64,000 nt of DNA from Dromiciops gliroides (GCF_019393635.1 NC_057864.1:87620382-87684381); one strand, 5' to 3'; shown: positions 39,885 to 51,560, counted from the stretch's first letter. Notes: a model not told the origin generated them from the letters alone. Translations and numbers: made by a program.

Positions 39885-40149
39885 ATTGTTCTAAGAAAAA
39901 AAAAAGAGGAAATTGTGAAATTGAGATGAATGGAGATGAACTTCTGCTATGGAAGGAAAAACTGTTTGCCAGCAAGATATCAATAAGTTAAAAGGTGCTA
40001 AGACTTTTCTACCCAATAAAAAGGTACAGTGAAGCACCAGACACTTTCTCACCTAGAAGCAAGTGCCTTTCTAGAACTGTGCCCTGAGAGTTTCCTTCCA
40101 TATTCATTTAGGGGGGATATAATTATGAATCTATAAGGAGTGGGAAAGT
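39885..40149. other. Intergenic, nothing recognised
   Basis: Short unclassified stretch after the LTR candidate, opening with an A-rich run. Confidence 0.35.
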
Positions 40150-40370
40150 GGATAATACATAGCATTGTGTCTACTACTTACCAAGCATTGTGTTAAATGC
40201 TTAAAATGTTATCTTATTTGATCCTCATAACAAGTCTGTGAGATAGGTGCTATTATTACCTCCATTGTATAATTCAGGAATCCTAAGCAGGCAGGGGGTA
40301 GGTGACTTCCCCAGGTTCATATAATTAGTAAATACCTGAGCTATATTTTAATTCAGTTCTTCTAATCCAA
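40150..40370 (+). repeat. MIR relic, near full length
   Basis: CATTGTGTTAAATGCTTAAA, TGATCCTCATAACAAGTCTG, GAGATAGGTGCTATTATTAC, GTGACTTCCCCAGGTTCATA. Typical MIR core and 3' part. Confidence 0.8.
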
Positions 40371-41045
40371 TCCAATAAACATTTATTTAGTGCCTGATAA
40401 ATGTGCTGGGAATACCATTAATAAAACTAAAGACAGTTCCTGCCCTCAGGTATCTTATAATCTAAAGAACGAGGGAATAAACAATAGGAGGAAGTAAAAC
40501 AGGGGCAGAGCAAGGGGAAAAGGGACATCAGGGTATACCTGGGATGGGGGCATCTTTTGAAATGGATTTGAAATCAGATGGGACAGCAGATTCAAAGTAG
40601 AATAAGCTAAGTGAATCTAGTTTTTGCCATCTCTAAAGGAAGGCATTGGGAGTAGTTTTGTTCTCCACCCTCCAGCCTTCCAGAAAGGGAAGGAGGCTGA
40701 GGAAGGTGGTGTCAATTAAGACTTGAATGGTAGGGAGTTTAGAAATGATAGGCTTGGGGGCAGCTAGGTGGCGCAGTGGATAGAGCACCGGCCCTGCAGT
40801 CAGGAGTACCTGAGTTCAAATCCGGCCTCAGACACTTAACACTTACTAGCTGTGTGACCCTGGGCAAGTCACTTAACCCCAATTGCCTCACTAAAAAAAA
40901 AAAAAAAAAGAAATGATAGGCTTATACTGGGAGGGGCATTTTGTTTCATAGAGCTGAAACCAGGCAAGGCAGTAGATGCAAAGTGGAGAGCTCTTATTGA
41001 CTCCAGACCAAGTGTTCTATCCATTGTACCACACAGCTGTCTGTA
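40371..41045 (+). repeat. Ancient long repeat, split by a young SINE
   Basis: Head CCAATAAACATTTATTTAGT, GTTCCTGCCCTCAGGTATCT, then AAGACTTGAATGGTAGGGAG. After the SINE it resumes with TACTGGGAGGGGCATTTTGT. Ends in a reverse tRNA-like scrap at about 40990-41045 (CCATTGTACCACACAGCTGT). Confidence 0.5.
40756..40908 (+). repeat. WSINE1-type SINE, young copy
   Basis: The least diverged member by eye: GGGGCAGCTAGGTGGCGCAG, GATAGAGCACCGGCCCTGCA, GAGTTCAAATCC, CTTAACCCCAATTGCCTCAC plus A17. The perfect 15-bp duplication AGAAATGATAGGCTT is at 40741-40755 and 40909-40923. Confidence 0.97.
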
Positions 41046-41059
41046 GTACATCTAGAACC

Positions 41060-41215
41060 AATCTCAGAACTCCAAGCCTCTTTTTTTACAGATTAGGAAA
41101 CTGAGTTCAGAAAGATTAAGCATGTTGCCCCAGTTCACATAGGTAATAAATATGAGGGACAAGGTTTAAACCAAGTTCCTTTGCTTGTAGGGATAATGCT
41201 TTCTCCACAGAAGTC
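41060..41215 (+). repeat. MIR relic
   Basis: TTTTACAGATTAGGAAACTG, GTTGCCCCAGTTCACATAGG, GACAAGGTTTAAACCAAGTT. Confidence 0.7.
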
Positions 41216-41739
41216 TGTATTCCTGTGAAGATGTCCTAATTACATTTATTCTATTTCTTTCTTAATTGTTTTAATCCCAATTAAATAGTTTGTCAATTAA
41301 ATACATACTTTCATTTGTCTCAGTGTTGTATACAGATATTTTGGATGATTTAAAGGTACCCCATTCACCTGTGGTGGGGACTTAAGCCAACTGAGCTGTG
41401 GATCCCCAAACATCTCACATTGTACTCAGTAATTCTAAGAAAAGCCATAATGAAGTTCAAAGTGGGCTAACTATATAAGTATGATTTTGTGTATGGGTGG
41501 GAATTGAGTAGAGAATGGTATAGCCTACACTTAGCGCAATGTGAAATACTGAAAGTATAGGTAATTTGGGTACAGATAGCTATTGGTATTTTTAGGTAGA
41601 TGTGATTAACCAGGAAACATTTCCAAAGTGAAGTAGGTTTTTGAGCTAGATTCTCCAGGAATAAAAGTAGTATAATGGGGGGAAAAGTACTAATTTTGGA
41701 ATCAGTTCAAATTAAATCTCTGCTGTGAATGTGAAAGGT

Positions 41740-42005
41740 AACTTTTTTTTTTTACCAGGGTCCAAGATCTCCACAGGATTTCTTGTCTTTCTCTACATCT
41801 TGTCAACTGCTCTTTGGCCATCATCCCCATCTCCCTGACTCCAAGACCTTGGGCTACTTCCTCCACTATCTCTACTTTATGTTTCCCCCATTAGAATGTA
41901 AGCTTCTTGAGGGACACAGCTATCTTGCCTGTTTATATTTTCATCTCTTAAGCTTAGCATTGTCTTTGGAATATAGTAATCTTTTAATAAATGCTTCATC
42001 CATAC
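41740..42005 (+). repeat. L2 3'-end relic
   Basis: CCCATTAGAATGTAAGCTTC, TTGAGGGACACAGCTATCTT and CTTTTAATAAATGCTTCATC. The 5' part is pyrimidine-rich L2-like sequence. Confidence 0.75.
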
Positions 42006-42029
42006 ATCTATCATTTATCTGTCATCTAT

Positions 42030-42150
42030 CTATAAATGTAGCCATGGTCAACTTACTTAATATCTGAGTCTCAGTTTCTTCATCTATAAAATGAGAGAGT
42101 TAGTCTAGATAGACTCTAAGATCCTTTCCAACTTTCAATTTATGATCCTT
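42030..42150 (+). repeat. MIR 3' fragment
   Basis: GTCTCAGTTTCTTCATCTAT, AAATGAGAGAGTTAGTCTAG and ACTCTAAGATCCTTTCCAAC. Confidence 0.7.
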
Positions 42151-43339
42151 TGAAAAGGACTAAGGAAAATAGGATGTAGGCAAGACTGGTTATTCCAAGC
42201 ATGGAAATATGTAAATATGGATATATCATCCACAAAGGTCATCATGACTGGAGTAAAGGATATAGGAAAAAACAACTCCCTGAGATGGTGTCTGGAATGT
42301 TCTTTTAGGCAATATAGGCCTTGGGCTACAAACAGAAGTAAATGACTATTCTTGAATGATTACAAGTACTTGAGTGTTTCAAGAAGAATGAGGTACTTAA
42401 TAGAAATGTAAAATGTTATGCTTAAGTAGATCAAAGATTGTGAACTGTAGCTTTACTTTTTCTCAAGTTAATTTAGGATATTAGAAGGTAGATTTCCATA
42501 GTATTGTACCAATAAATACTTCATCTTTATGATTCATTCTTTGACTTCTATTTGGCTAAGTAGCTACCATTGCTGCTTATGAAGCATTACTCCTCAATCA
42601 AATTTAATGTACCTTTTCCTGGAGTAGGAAGTGATGACCATTAATTGTCACAGTGATGCCAATGTGATTTGAATATTCCCATCACTGGTAAAAAGTAAAT
42701 AATAAATTTGTATGCTCTTTCACCTTTCCCTTGGACCAGTTTGGGATAGTCCTTTGATAAAAGGTTGTCCATATAAAAAGATAAAAATGACAATTGGATT
42801 AAGGTCATTTTCTATCATCATATTTCCAAATAAAAGCCAAGCTTTGTAGAGTCCTTGAGTCCAAGATGGAAATGAAGTGGCAAAGTAGGGAGGACTGGGG
42901 GAAGTGGGACAATGCTTTCTGAGGAGACACAGTGACACTGCTCATGGATGAGTCTCTGTATATACAAAGACTAATGAGTTGTGAATATTGGGAACCAAAG
43001 AAAGAACTCTCTGGTTATTCATAGCTACAACCACTTAAGGTCTAGTATACCTAAAAGAAGTGTGGCTGTCCTTGACAGAATGAAGATACTAACAGAGGAA
43101 AGTATTTATGATGATACTAGCACAGAACAGGGAAAAACATTTATCAGGGGACATCAGTGAACAAAGAAAGTCAGCATGGAGTCCATATGAAGTAAATAAT
43201 AAATAAATAAATAAAAGTGTCAAAAGACCATAACAACTAGAGGCAGCAGATAGTCTGTTGAATTCAAAGAGGACCTTGGTTTAAAAAAAAAAAAAAGATT
43301 CCCCTGATAAAATGGTAAACAACATGTAATTGTAGCTTC
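42151..43339. other. Intergenic, nothing recognised
   Basis: Contains an AATA run near 43195-43215 and otherwise unique-looking sequence without exon features. Confidence 0.4.
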
Positions 43340-43500
43340 AAAAATGGAAGATTTCCTCTTGTCCAACCCATTTATTTTATAGATAAGTGAGACACAAATC
43401 AGTTAAGTGAATTTCCCAAGGTTTTGCTGAATGGGAATTTGCAGAGACAAAAATTGAATCTAGGACCCTGGAATTCAACCTCAATACTTTATGTATTATC
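43340..43500 (+). repeat. MIR relic
   Basis: TTGTCCAACCCATTTATTTT, ATAGATAAGTGAGACACAAA and CTAGGACCCTGGAATTCAAC. Confidence 0.65.
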
Positions 43501-43791
43501 AATGTCACTTTTTTGGAACATTGAAAATCCATGGAACATTATTGAACTTTAGCATCCTGTGACTTCCCTATTGTAGAATATATAATATTTTTTGTTGCTC
43601 TCTTATTCTAAAAAAAACAAAAAACAAAAAACTTCCTTTCAATATGTGGTAGTCAGAAGGCTTGTAAATTGGGGAGATAGTGTAGTATTTTGGACTACCA
43701 AGAAGAAAGACATGACACTCCCCTAATGTAACCCAGGACCTTCATACCATCAGCCAGCTATGAAAAAAATGAATATGTATGTACAAGATAT

Positions 43792-44433
43792 TGTGGTAAA
43801 AATTATTTGTGATAAAGATTAATATTGAAAATTTTAGCTGAATCATTTGGGAGGGGCCATACCTGGCTCACCCTGAGACTGCTCATGCTACTAAGCAGCT
43901 TTTGAAGGACCTCCCCTTTTGGGGAGATAAAAACAAAAAACACCGGAACTCCCCTTTTGTGGGAGATAAAACTCCACCGGAAGGCAAGGCAACTTGGGGT
44001 GAGTGGGGCGTTCAAAAGGTTGAGCTCTTTAGGCCTAGAGAGGAGTGAGTCTCTGGCGGTGCTCAGCTCGTGGTAGCAGTTCAGAAGCAAGTGCTCCATG
44101 CTCGGTCTTGGGCATGCTGGTTCACAGCCTGGCGGGCAATTTGGGATTTGGTGAGTTTTACAAAGGAAAATCCTAAATTCCTTTGAACTAGCTTAATTTC
44201 TGGGATTGCATAGACTAAGTTTATAGCTAAGACTATTCATATGTATTTCTACTTCCTCGTTTCCCTATTTGGTTTCACCTTTGTGGTCTAATTAATTCCC
44301 AAGAAATAAAACCTGATCCTTTATGAACTAAAGCTCAGAGGCTCTTTTTCTTATTCACCTGGGAGGTATATATAAAAGGGAAAGTTTAAAGGAGGGGGAT
44401 TAAGGCTCCATATATCCAATTTTGGCCCTCACA
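43792..44433 (+). mobile_element. Solo endogenous retroviral LTR (class I-like)
   Basis: A 642-bp unit starting TGTGG and ending CCTCACA, with a 4-bp ATAT target duplication (43788-43791, 44434-44437). The poly(A) signal AATAAA is at 44305-44310. U3 carries two direct repeats, about 43911-43946 and 43949-43980. Each opens with CTCCCCTTTT and a GGGAG partner, followed by ATAAAA and CACCGG. A 4-bp duplication is typical of gamma-like (class I) retroviruses. No internal viral genes remain beside it, so it is a recombined solo LTR. Confidence 0.85.
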
Positions 44434-44437
44434 ATAT

Positions 44438-44769
44438 TGAAAGGGGAACATCCAGTGAAATATTTTTTAACAATTCCTTCCCAGAAATGCCTAGTGCTAC
44501 TGACTTAAATTGATGATGACTGTTATTTGAATTTAGCAATATGTTTTTTTAAAAAAATTCTTTTATAGATTTGCCATTTTAACAAAAATATAGTACTTAT
44601 TTAAAATCAGAAAACACTTCGCGATATTTCTCTTGAGTATGAAAATATTATGACATTATGATGAAGGCAAAAATTGATCTTAAGACACTGAAAAATTTAG
44701 CTTGTCATCTCTGCATAATGCAGTCCAATTACTATCACTTGGGGGAGTGGGAAGGTAGGGAGCAAAACC
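44438..44769. other. Intergenic, nothing recognised
   Basis: AT-rich sequence between the LTR and an L2 relic. Confidence 0.35.
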
Positions 44770-45235
44770 ATAAAGTGTATTTGGCAACTTGAATAGCTTC
44801 CTAATTGCCATCCCTGCATCCAACTTCTTCTCTTGCCAATCCATCCTGCACACAGCTGCCATTTTACTCCTTTCCTCAGAAAGCTTCAGTGGTTCTAAAA
44901 TAAACTACAGACTCCTCAGTTTGAAATTTAAAGTTGGTCATAATCTGGCTTCAATTTATATTTCCAGACTGATTCCACATTACTTCCCCTCACTCATTTT
45001 ATATTCTAGCCAAATTGGCTTACTTCGTTTTCCCCATATACAAAATTGTATCTTCTCTTTCAATGTTTTTCTACAGGATCTCCAAGCATCATGCCTAGAA
45101 TACTTTCTGTCCTCACCTCCACCTTTTGAAATCACCATCACCTTTCATGACTCAGTTGAAGGGTTAACTCCAACATGAGGTCTTAACTAATTTCCTCAGT
45201 TATTAATGCCAACTTCCAAAACTTCTTATTTGTTT
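44770..45235 (+). repeat. L2-type LINE relic
   Basis: CATCCTGCACACAGCTGCCA, AGCTTCAGTGGTTCTAAAAT, AATCTGGCTTCAATTTATAT, TTCTAGCCAAATTGGCTTAC and ATGCCTAGAATACTTTCTGT follow the L2 order. This explains the 129-codon open frame at 44789-45178, which is not a gene. Confidence 0.75.
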
Positions 45236-46345
45236 TTATAAAGTGTTTTCTAATCTGTGTGCACACATTGAATGAATTGAATGATCTTTATGTCTTATGA
45301 ACTTATGTCCTGAATTTAGATGCCCTGAACAACTTTAAACTCATATACACTTAAAAGGCAGAAATTAGAATGATGATGGTGGTGGTGGTGATATTAATAC
45401 CATTTTTGTAGTATTTTAGGAATATATTCTAAAGGCACTAGTCATCCAGTGTCCTTTCTCTTGGGTTGTCACCTTCATATCTACAGTATAATGAGAAAGA
45501 ATGCTTTAAGGAGCAAACCTTGGGCTCTCCTAATCTAAGGCCTACATATAACCTGTGAATATGGGCCTCTATTTTTTTTAATCTTGCTTTTAGGTGAAGA
45601 AAATTAGAGATAACAACAAACTTGTAAACTTATAAAGGTTAGAAGAGTGAGGTACCAAAAGTCTAGGAGCTGTCTATACCAAAATTACCCTGAAATAGTT
45701 GAGCATAGTAATAGAGATATATAGAGTTATCTATTCTTTGGCTATACTGCATTTTGAAGTGAACAATTTAAGATAATGCTATGTATAAATTGTATTGTTG
45801 GGGCTCATTTTTTTTGCAGATATCAAGGTGGTATAGAGAATGTGTCCCTAAGTATTGGATAAAATGTTTATACTTTTTTGTTGCTTTATCTTCCAAGTTA
45901 TTTATTTCTTGTAAAATCTAATGATAAGTTAACTACCAATGACACCGATCATTGGTGGCTAACACTGGGGAAAAATAGACCTGGTAGGGACTCATACTGA
46001 TAGAATTAGAGAAAGCCACACTAATGTCTCTCAGGGGTATACCAGATGTTTAATGAGGAGCAGCAGCTGGACATGTTAGAAAGAATGAAATAAGAGACAT
46101 CATACATAAACACAACATATATATATATATCTTTACATATATATGTATATGTATGTATGTTTATGTGTGCATAACACATATTTATTTATATTTGTGTGTA
46201 TTAGGGAATACTTTCATTTCTCCAGTTTGGGGGATACATTTTTCATCATGAAGTCAGTTCTTGAATTTATATGGTATGGATAGCTCCAACTTTAAAACTT
46301 CATATATGAAAAATGTGAACCAAAGTTACAAAACAAGTAAAACTG
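45236..46345. other. Intergenic with simple sequence
   Basis: Contains a GGT/GAT run at 45372-45392 and a TA/TATG tract at 46118-46165. No recognised element or exon. Confidence 0.4.
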
Positions 46346-46349
46346 ACAA

Positions 46350-46490
46350 GTTAAAACTTACATTTATATAATGTAGTTTGGCCCTCAAAACCACCTCGTG
46401 GGACAGATAATGTCACTATGTATTTTCATTCTGTAGGAAAGAAAACAGACATAGAAAGAACAATTAATGGCTTGTCACTTCTCTAAAATA
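46350..46490 (+). repeat. MIR relic
   Basis: CATTTATATAATGTAGTTTG, CCTCAAAACCACCTCGTGGG, TTCATTCTGTAGGAAAGAAA. Confidence 0.55.
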
Positions 46491-46689
46491 TCATGCATTA
46501 CTAAATCATGATTAAGAAAATTATTGAGCAGTTGGATTGAATACCTGGGGTTAGAGCTTATGACCTTAGGATAAAGAATTAGCCTTGGAGATGTGATACA
46601 TGGTTCCATAGAGAGAAAATCAGCTCTATGAATCAGAAGTTTTAACCTGGTTTAGGCACTATTATTGTTCCCTCTTTGTTCTTATCTGG

Positions 46690-47075
46690 AAAATGGAGCT
46701 TGACACAGGCTTCTCCTTATATCATCTTAGAATCCCCTGCTTCCTTCAAGGGTCAGCTCAAGCATTAGCTCATACCTGAGGCCATTCCTGTTGTTATTCC
46801 CCAATAAATTAGTTTGTTAATAATTTGAATTGACTTATCTGCAGAGTAGTTGCCGAAACTTAACCCTCCCCACTACAAGTTCCATATATTTTGTAATAAC
46901 TTATCTGCTTATCTGTTGTTGCCCTATTGCACATTATGACATTCTCCAACCTTTAAACACTTCCCCTCCCCAGTTCCTGAGGACAAAGTTTGTTTGGTGT
47001 AAATCTTTGTATTTCCAGAGATTATCATGGTGTCTTTAACACAGTAATCACATCATAGATACTTGTTGCTTGGAT
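46690..47075 (+). repeat. L2-type LINE relic
   Basis: CCTTCAAGGGTCAGCTCAAG, GAGGCCATTCCTGTTGTTAT, TTTGTAATAACTTATCTGCT, CCTGAGGACAAAGTTTGTTT and GTAATCACATCATAGATACT. The L2 3' coding and tail region. Confidence 0.75.
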
Positions 47076-47443
47076 GAGCTCAGATACAACTTGAATTCAG
47101 ACCTTCTGATTAGATACAGTACTTTTTTTCCCCCTAAAGTATAACACAGATCCCAAGACATGGGAAAATATAAACAGTAGCTATCCCTTGTATATTGAAA
47201 TGCTTATTTGCAGAGAGAATTTCTTAACAGGCTTGGGGGTAGGTTTCCATGGAAACCTAAAATAGTAAGACACTATTATTTAAAAGTTAACCAGAAATAA
47301 AGATGATTTATCTCAGTAAAATATATTATAAATGAATGTGAGATATGAAAACAGTATTCAATTTCCAAAATTTAGATTTGCATACAATTTTTCAGGCACA
47401 CACCTATTGGGTGTGGGAGCACACAAAGTCACACATAGAGTTA

Positions 47444-47473
47444 CACAAACACACACACACACACACACACACA
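47444..47473 (+). repeat. (CA)n microsatellite
   Basis: Thirty-base CA run. Confidence 0.95.
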
Positions 47474-48459
47474 TAAACCACATTTTAAATTACATGAAAT
47501 GATGGTGAAATCCTTTTATTAATTGTTATTTCCTTATCTTTTAGTAGCACTTATACAACATAGGCTATATTTCTATTTGCTATTATTTGCATTCAAAAGT
47601 TTCTAGTGACAATTTTTTTTTTGAGAGAGTCTAAGAATGCCAATAGAACACTTAGTTCATTAATTTTACCAAAAGGGTATGGAATGAATCGTAATTCTTT
47701 ATTGTGTTTCTTCTTGAATAAGAATGTCTACTCCTACAAGATAGCACTACTGCAAATCTTAGGAAAGGAAAACCTTTATGAAAATGTGAAGTAATAACAC
47801 AGTGAACGTTTCATTACAATCTTTTTTTTTTTTTTGCTAAGGAAATTTTACTATGGAATTTGCTATAGATCATAGTCCTACAGCTAGAAATAATTCAATT
47901 TTACAAATATTTATTAAGTGACTACCAAGTGCAAGGGGGAAAAGGCAAACAACAATCCCTGAATATGTATAACAATGATTTATTATGAGATTTTCAGTCA
48001 TATAAACAAAACATAGGACAAGAAATTTTCTCCATGCATCATGGGCTCTCAAAAACTCCTCCAAATGGGGTCAGAAGGAAAGAATGATAGCTGTCTTCTC
48101 AGGCCAAGACACCAAGGTTAACAAAGTAAAAAGCTAATGAATTAATATCAGAAAATGTTAATCCCTAACTTTTTCACTCAGTACCCCCCCCCAACACCAA
48201 TGCTTTGACAAGGCACACAACACAAGTATTTGTGCTCTGGGACCCACTCAGCAACTTCCCTGATAGTAGTGTAGTCTCTGCCAGGATACCTTTTCCCTGC
48301 CCTCACCCTAGCATTATGTGAGAACAAGCAGTAGACCTGGACTACTTGACCAATCAAATTGTTTAGGGAGGAAATTGAATCTCATGTAAATAAGGGTGGG
48401 GAAGAAGAATGAACTGGCAGGTCAGTTTCACTGGAATGGAAACTACATAAAGAGTAGTA
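47474..48459. other. Intergenic, nothing recognised
   Basis: Contains T15 at 47821-47835 and a short L2-like head scrap near 47900. No exon or intact repeat. Confidence 0.4.
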
Positions 48460-48750
48460 CTAAAATAACAATGGTAGGTAGGAGATTGATTATGAAGGAC
48501 TTTAAATTCCAGACTTAGTTTTTTGTTTGTTTGTTTGTTTGTTTGTTTTGTTTTGTTTGTTTGTTTTCATCTTGAAGAAATAAGGAACTGGTAAAGATTT
48601 TAGATTTTATTTTTTTTTAGTAGAGAAAATGTATTGTTAGATTTTTTCTGTTCATTTTTCATATTTTAAATTTTTTACAAACATTGATTTGGCAGCTGTG
48701 TGGAGAATGGATTGGAGAGGGTAGAGACTAGAAGAGACACCAACTTAAAT
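48460..48750 (+). repeat. Partial copy of the long ancient repeat with (TTTG)n insertion
   Basis: GAAGGACTTTAAATTCCAGA, AAGAAATAAGGAACTGGTAA, TTGGCAGCTGTGTGGAGAAT and GATTGGAGAGGGTAGAGACT align by eye with 22845-23010. A (TTTG/TTTTG) run at 48521-48566 interrupts it. Confidence 0.55.
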
Positions 48751-48984
48751 ACAGATTATAGAACATAGATGACATGCTTTCCATTTAACAAATCTAGAAT
48801 CTAATAAGTCACCTTAGTTTCAAGATAACTTAAATAGAGTATAGGATGTAATCAATATTTAGCAAAATGTAGAAAAGGAAGTACAGAGAATTCTTAAGGT
48901 ATAATTTAAAATAAAAGGGAAATTTTAATTGTTTTCAACATCAGAGGGAAAAAAAAAGTTATTTGCTTCTTAAATTTCCTCTTG

Positions 48985-49098
48985 AAAGCAAGAGCCCTTG
49001 AGAGGATTAATTGTCTTTTTTCATTTCTTTGTATCACCAGAATTTAGCAAGGTGCTTCACATGTAGTGGGTGCTTTATAAATGTTTATTGACTGACAA
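48985..49098 (+). repeat. L2 3'-end relic
   Basis: AGAGCCCTTGAGAGGATTAA, CAAGGTGCTTCACATGTAGT and GGGTGCTTTATAAATGTTTA. Confidence 0.75.
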
Positions 49099-49289
49099 AG
49101 ACATAGAATAAAGATGTGCAAAAGAATTACTTCTAGAAAATTTCACTGAGCAGTAACAACTGTAAGTCCTGAGAAACATTTGAAAGCAAATTAATAAGAT
49201 TTTTTCATAATTTTATAATAACTGGTGTGATTTTATTAAAGGAAATTAGATTTCTCCATTTTCCTTACTTTATAGCATTCTTTTTTCTT

Positions 49290-49352
49290 TTTTTTTTAAA
49301 GCAAACATATTGAGAACAATAAGTTTCATTCTGGTCTTTGCATCACCAGTAT
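49290..49352 (+). repeat. L2 tail, left part, split by a SINE
   Basis: ATATTGAGAACAATAAGTTT and TTTGCATCACCAGTATCTAC. It resumes after the SINE at 49535-49580 with GAGCTCCATAAATGTTTGTT. Confidence 0.6.
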
Positions 49353-49368
49353 CTACTTGAAGCTCTTT

Positions 49369-49518
49369 TTTTTTCTTTTTTCTGGGGCAATGAGGGTTAA
49401 GTCACTTGCCCAGGATCACACAGCTAATTAAAGTGTCAAATGTTTGAGGCCAGATTTGAACTCAGGTCCTCCTGAATCTAGGGCTGGAGCTTTACCTACT
49501 GCACCACTTAGCTGCCCA
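49369..49518 (-). repeat. WSINE1-type SINE
   Basis: TTCTGGGGCAATGAGGGTTA, GGATCACACAGCTAATTAAA, GATTTGAACTCAGGTCCTCC and CACCACTTAGCTGCCC. The 16-bp duplication has one mismatch (49353-49368, 49519-49534). Confidence 0.92.
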
Positions 49519-49664
49519 CTACTTCAAGCTCTTTAAGATAAATATTTGGAGCTCCATAAATGTTTGTTGTCTTGAATTTCTAAAAAATACTCTAATCAAA
49601 TTTTAACCTACCCAATTCTCAGCATTTGTGCTTCAATTCACAGGTTCATTTTCATTAAGTTATT

Positions 49665-49830
49665 TTGAACCATAGAATCATGGTATTTTCTAGCTAGAAG
49701 GGATCTCAGAAATAATGTAGTCCAATCCCCTCATTTTACAGTTGAAAAGGTATTTGTTCCTAAAAGGCATCTACAGAGTAACTAATATCAACATCAGTGA
49801 CAAAATAATTTGCGTGGAAATGTGACTTAA
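49665..49830 (+). repeat. MIR/THER relic
   Basis: AACCATAGAATCATGGTATT, AGAAGGGATCTCAGAAATAA, TCCAATCCCCTCATTTTACA. Confidence 0.65.
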
Positions 49831-49976
49831 GCATCCAGACAACTAATGACAATCACATCCATCAAGAACAAGAAAACCCCATAATACTTTGAATATTACA
49901 GGCTATGAAAAAAAATAAAAATTGAAACAAAACTTTTAATATGAATAAGACAAAAAAAGTTGATAAATCATCCTAC

Positions 49977-50232
49977 TTGTTGCTCAATCATTTTCTGTCA
50001 TGTCTGACTTTTCATGACCCCATTTGGAGTTTTCTTGTCAAAGATACTGGAGTAGTTTGCCATTTCTTTAGCCAGCTTTTTTATACAGATGAGAAAACTG
50101 AGGCAAACAGGGTTAAATTACTTGCCCAGAGTCACAAAGAAAGTAAATTTCTAAGGCCAGATTTGAACTCAGGAAGAAAAGTCTTCCTAACTCCAGGCCC
50201 AGCACTTTATCCACAGAACCACCTAGCTTTCT
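49977..50232 (-). repeat. SINE with RTE/BovB-like tail (MAR type)
   Basis: TTGTTGCTCAATCATTTTCT, CATGACCCCATTTGGAGTTT, GATACTGGAGTAGTTTGCCA, ATTTGAACTCAGGAAG and GAACCACCTAGC. Full length, reverse orientation. Confidence 0.88.
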
Positions 50233-50244
50233 AACATACTGTAA

Positions 50245-50405
50245 TGCTTTGCCATTTCCTTTTTCCTTGGATTAAGGCAAATGGGGGTTAAGTGACTTGT
50301 CCAACATCACACAGCTAGTAAGTGTCTAGGGCCAGATTTCAGCTTAGGAATATGAATCTTTTTGACTCTAGGGCTGGTACTTTATCCACTGTGTCACCTA
50401 GATGT
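50245..50405 (-). repeat. WSINE1/MIR-like SINE, diverged
   Basis: GGCAAATGGGGGTTAAGTGA, CACACAGCTAGTAAGTGTCT, GCCAGATTTCAGCTTAGG and CACTGTGTCACCTAGATG. Follows another SINE in the same orientation. Confidence 0.8.
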
Positions 50406-50409
50406 TCAG

Positions 50410-51095
50410 ATATTTTAGTACATTAATATAATGGAAGATTGTAACAATTATGAGTACAGAGCAGCATGAAAACACTTAAATGAATTGATAAAGAGGAAAG
50501 TGAAAATAACATACACAATGCCTTCAATAATGGAAATAAAAAAATAACTACAACAAACCATTCAGAATGGAATGTTAAAGAATTATAATGACCAAGGTTG
50601 GCCTCCAAAGAAGAGATATGAAAAGAAATTTTCCCCTATTTCTTAGCAGAGATAGGTAACCATGCTAGTGGAAGACTGAATAGAATATCATATTATTGAA
50701 AAGTTTATTTTGCTCACCTTATTTTCTTCCTATTTTTAGTATTTTGAGGGATAGAGTTTTGGAGTGGTGTCTGAGAGGAATACAGTAAGAAGTACAGGTG
50801 ACAAAGAAATATATCAGAATATTAAAAAAATAATAGTACCTACCTGACTAGACTGCTGGGAGAATCAAATGAAGTAATGTAAGTATATATATAGAAGTTA
50901 TGTAATGAAGATAAAACAGTTATGAAGGAATATAAGTATTGTTTCACATGGTATTTGAAGGAGAAAATACTCAAAGCATGAAAAAAAATCAATATTTATT
51001 AGCATCAAAATAAAAAATGATGCAAGAAAAGTTAAAAAAAAAAACTATTGACCTACATGCTTACTTCCTCATCTATATAAAGTTTGTGTAAAAAT
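50410..51095. other. Intergenic
   Basis: AT-rich. A MIR 3' scrap lies near 50820-50890 (AATAGTACCTACCTGACTAG). Confidence 0.4.
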
Positions 51096-51560
51096 AAACT
51101 TGTTCATCTTTCATTTTCAAAGATGACCAATGAAATTATGGGCTAATGTTTTGACTTGCACATGAATTGAATTTAAGTAAGGCAGAGTTGCATAGTCATC
51201 AGTCACACTCTCTATTCCAAAGTCTTCAAAGTCCAGTTGCAAGACAAAAGTCAAGACAACTGGTAATGGCCTGAGATGCAATGCATGATCTTGGCATTTC
51301 TGATATCTGACCAAGCTCTAAGCACTCTACATTCCCTCTTCAGTCCCCTTCATGGCAGTTGCAATAAACTGTGCTCATCTACCCATTATGCCTGGGGAAG
51401 TCTTCACATGCTTAGAGTAGTCATCCCCCTAATTCACCAACAGGGCTGAGGCCTGTCAGTTACCCTCAACCTGGTTTAGCCCTTCTGCCAAAATGGTTTA
51501 CCTGGATGGGGCCACTGTGTATATTATAGTTTCTTGGAGCCACAGGTAAGAGTTGTGTGA
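51096..51560 (-). repeat. Composite marsupial SINE/RTE-like repeat
   Basis: TTGTTCATCTTTCATTTTCA, TTGACTTGCACATGAATTGA, CAGTTGCAAGACAAAAGTCA. Its first 180 bp are the inverse of 59380-59550 (ACTTAAATACAATTCAGTGC, GTTCAAGACTGAAGGATAAC). Right border uncertain. Confidence 0.5.

Noticed and set aside
40756..40908. tRNA gene, suggested by A- and B-box-like words
   Set aside because: The boxes belong to a tRNA-derived SINE; there is no cloverleaf or anticodon arm, and many copies exist.
43792..44433. Intact provirus at the LTR
   Set aside because: Only one LTR is present and no gag, pol or env-like frames flank it.
44789..45178. 129-codon open frame
   Set aside because: The sequence follows the L2 LINE 3' region and has no intact protein domain.
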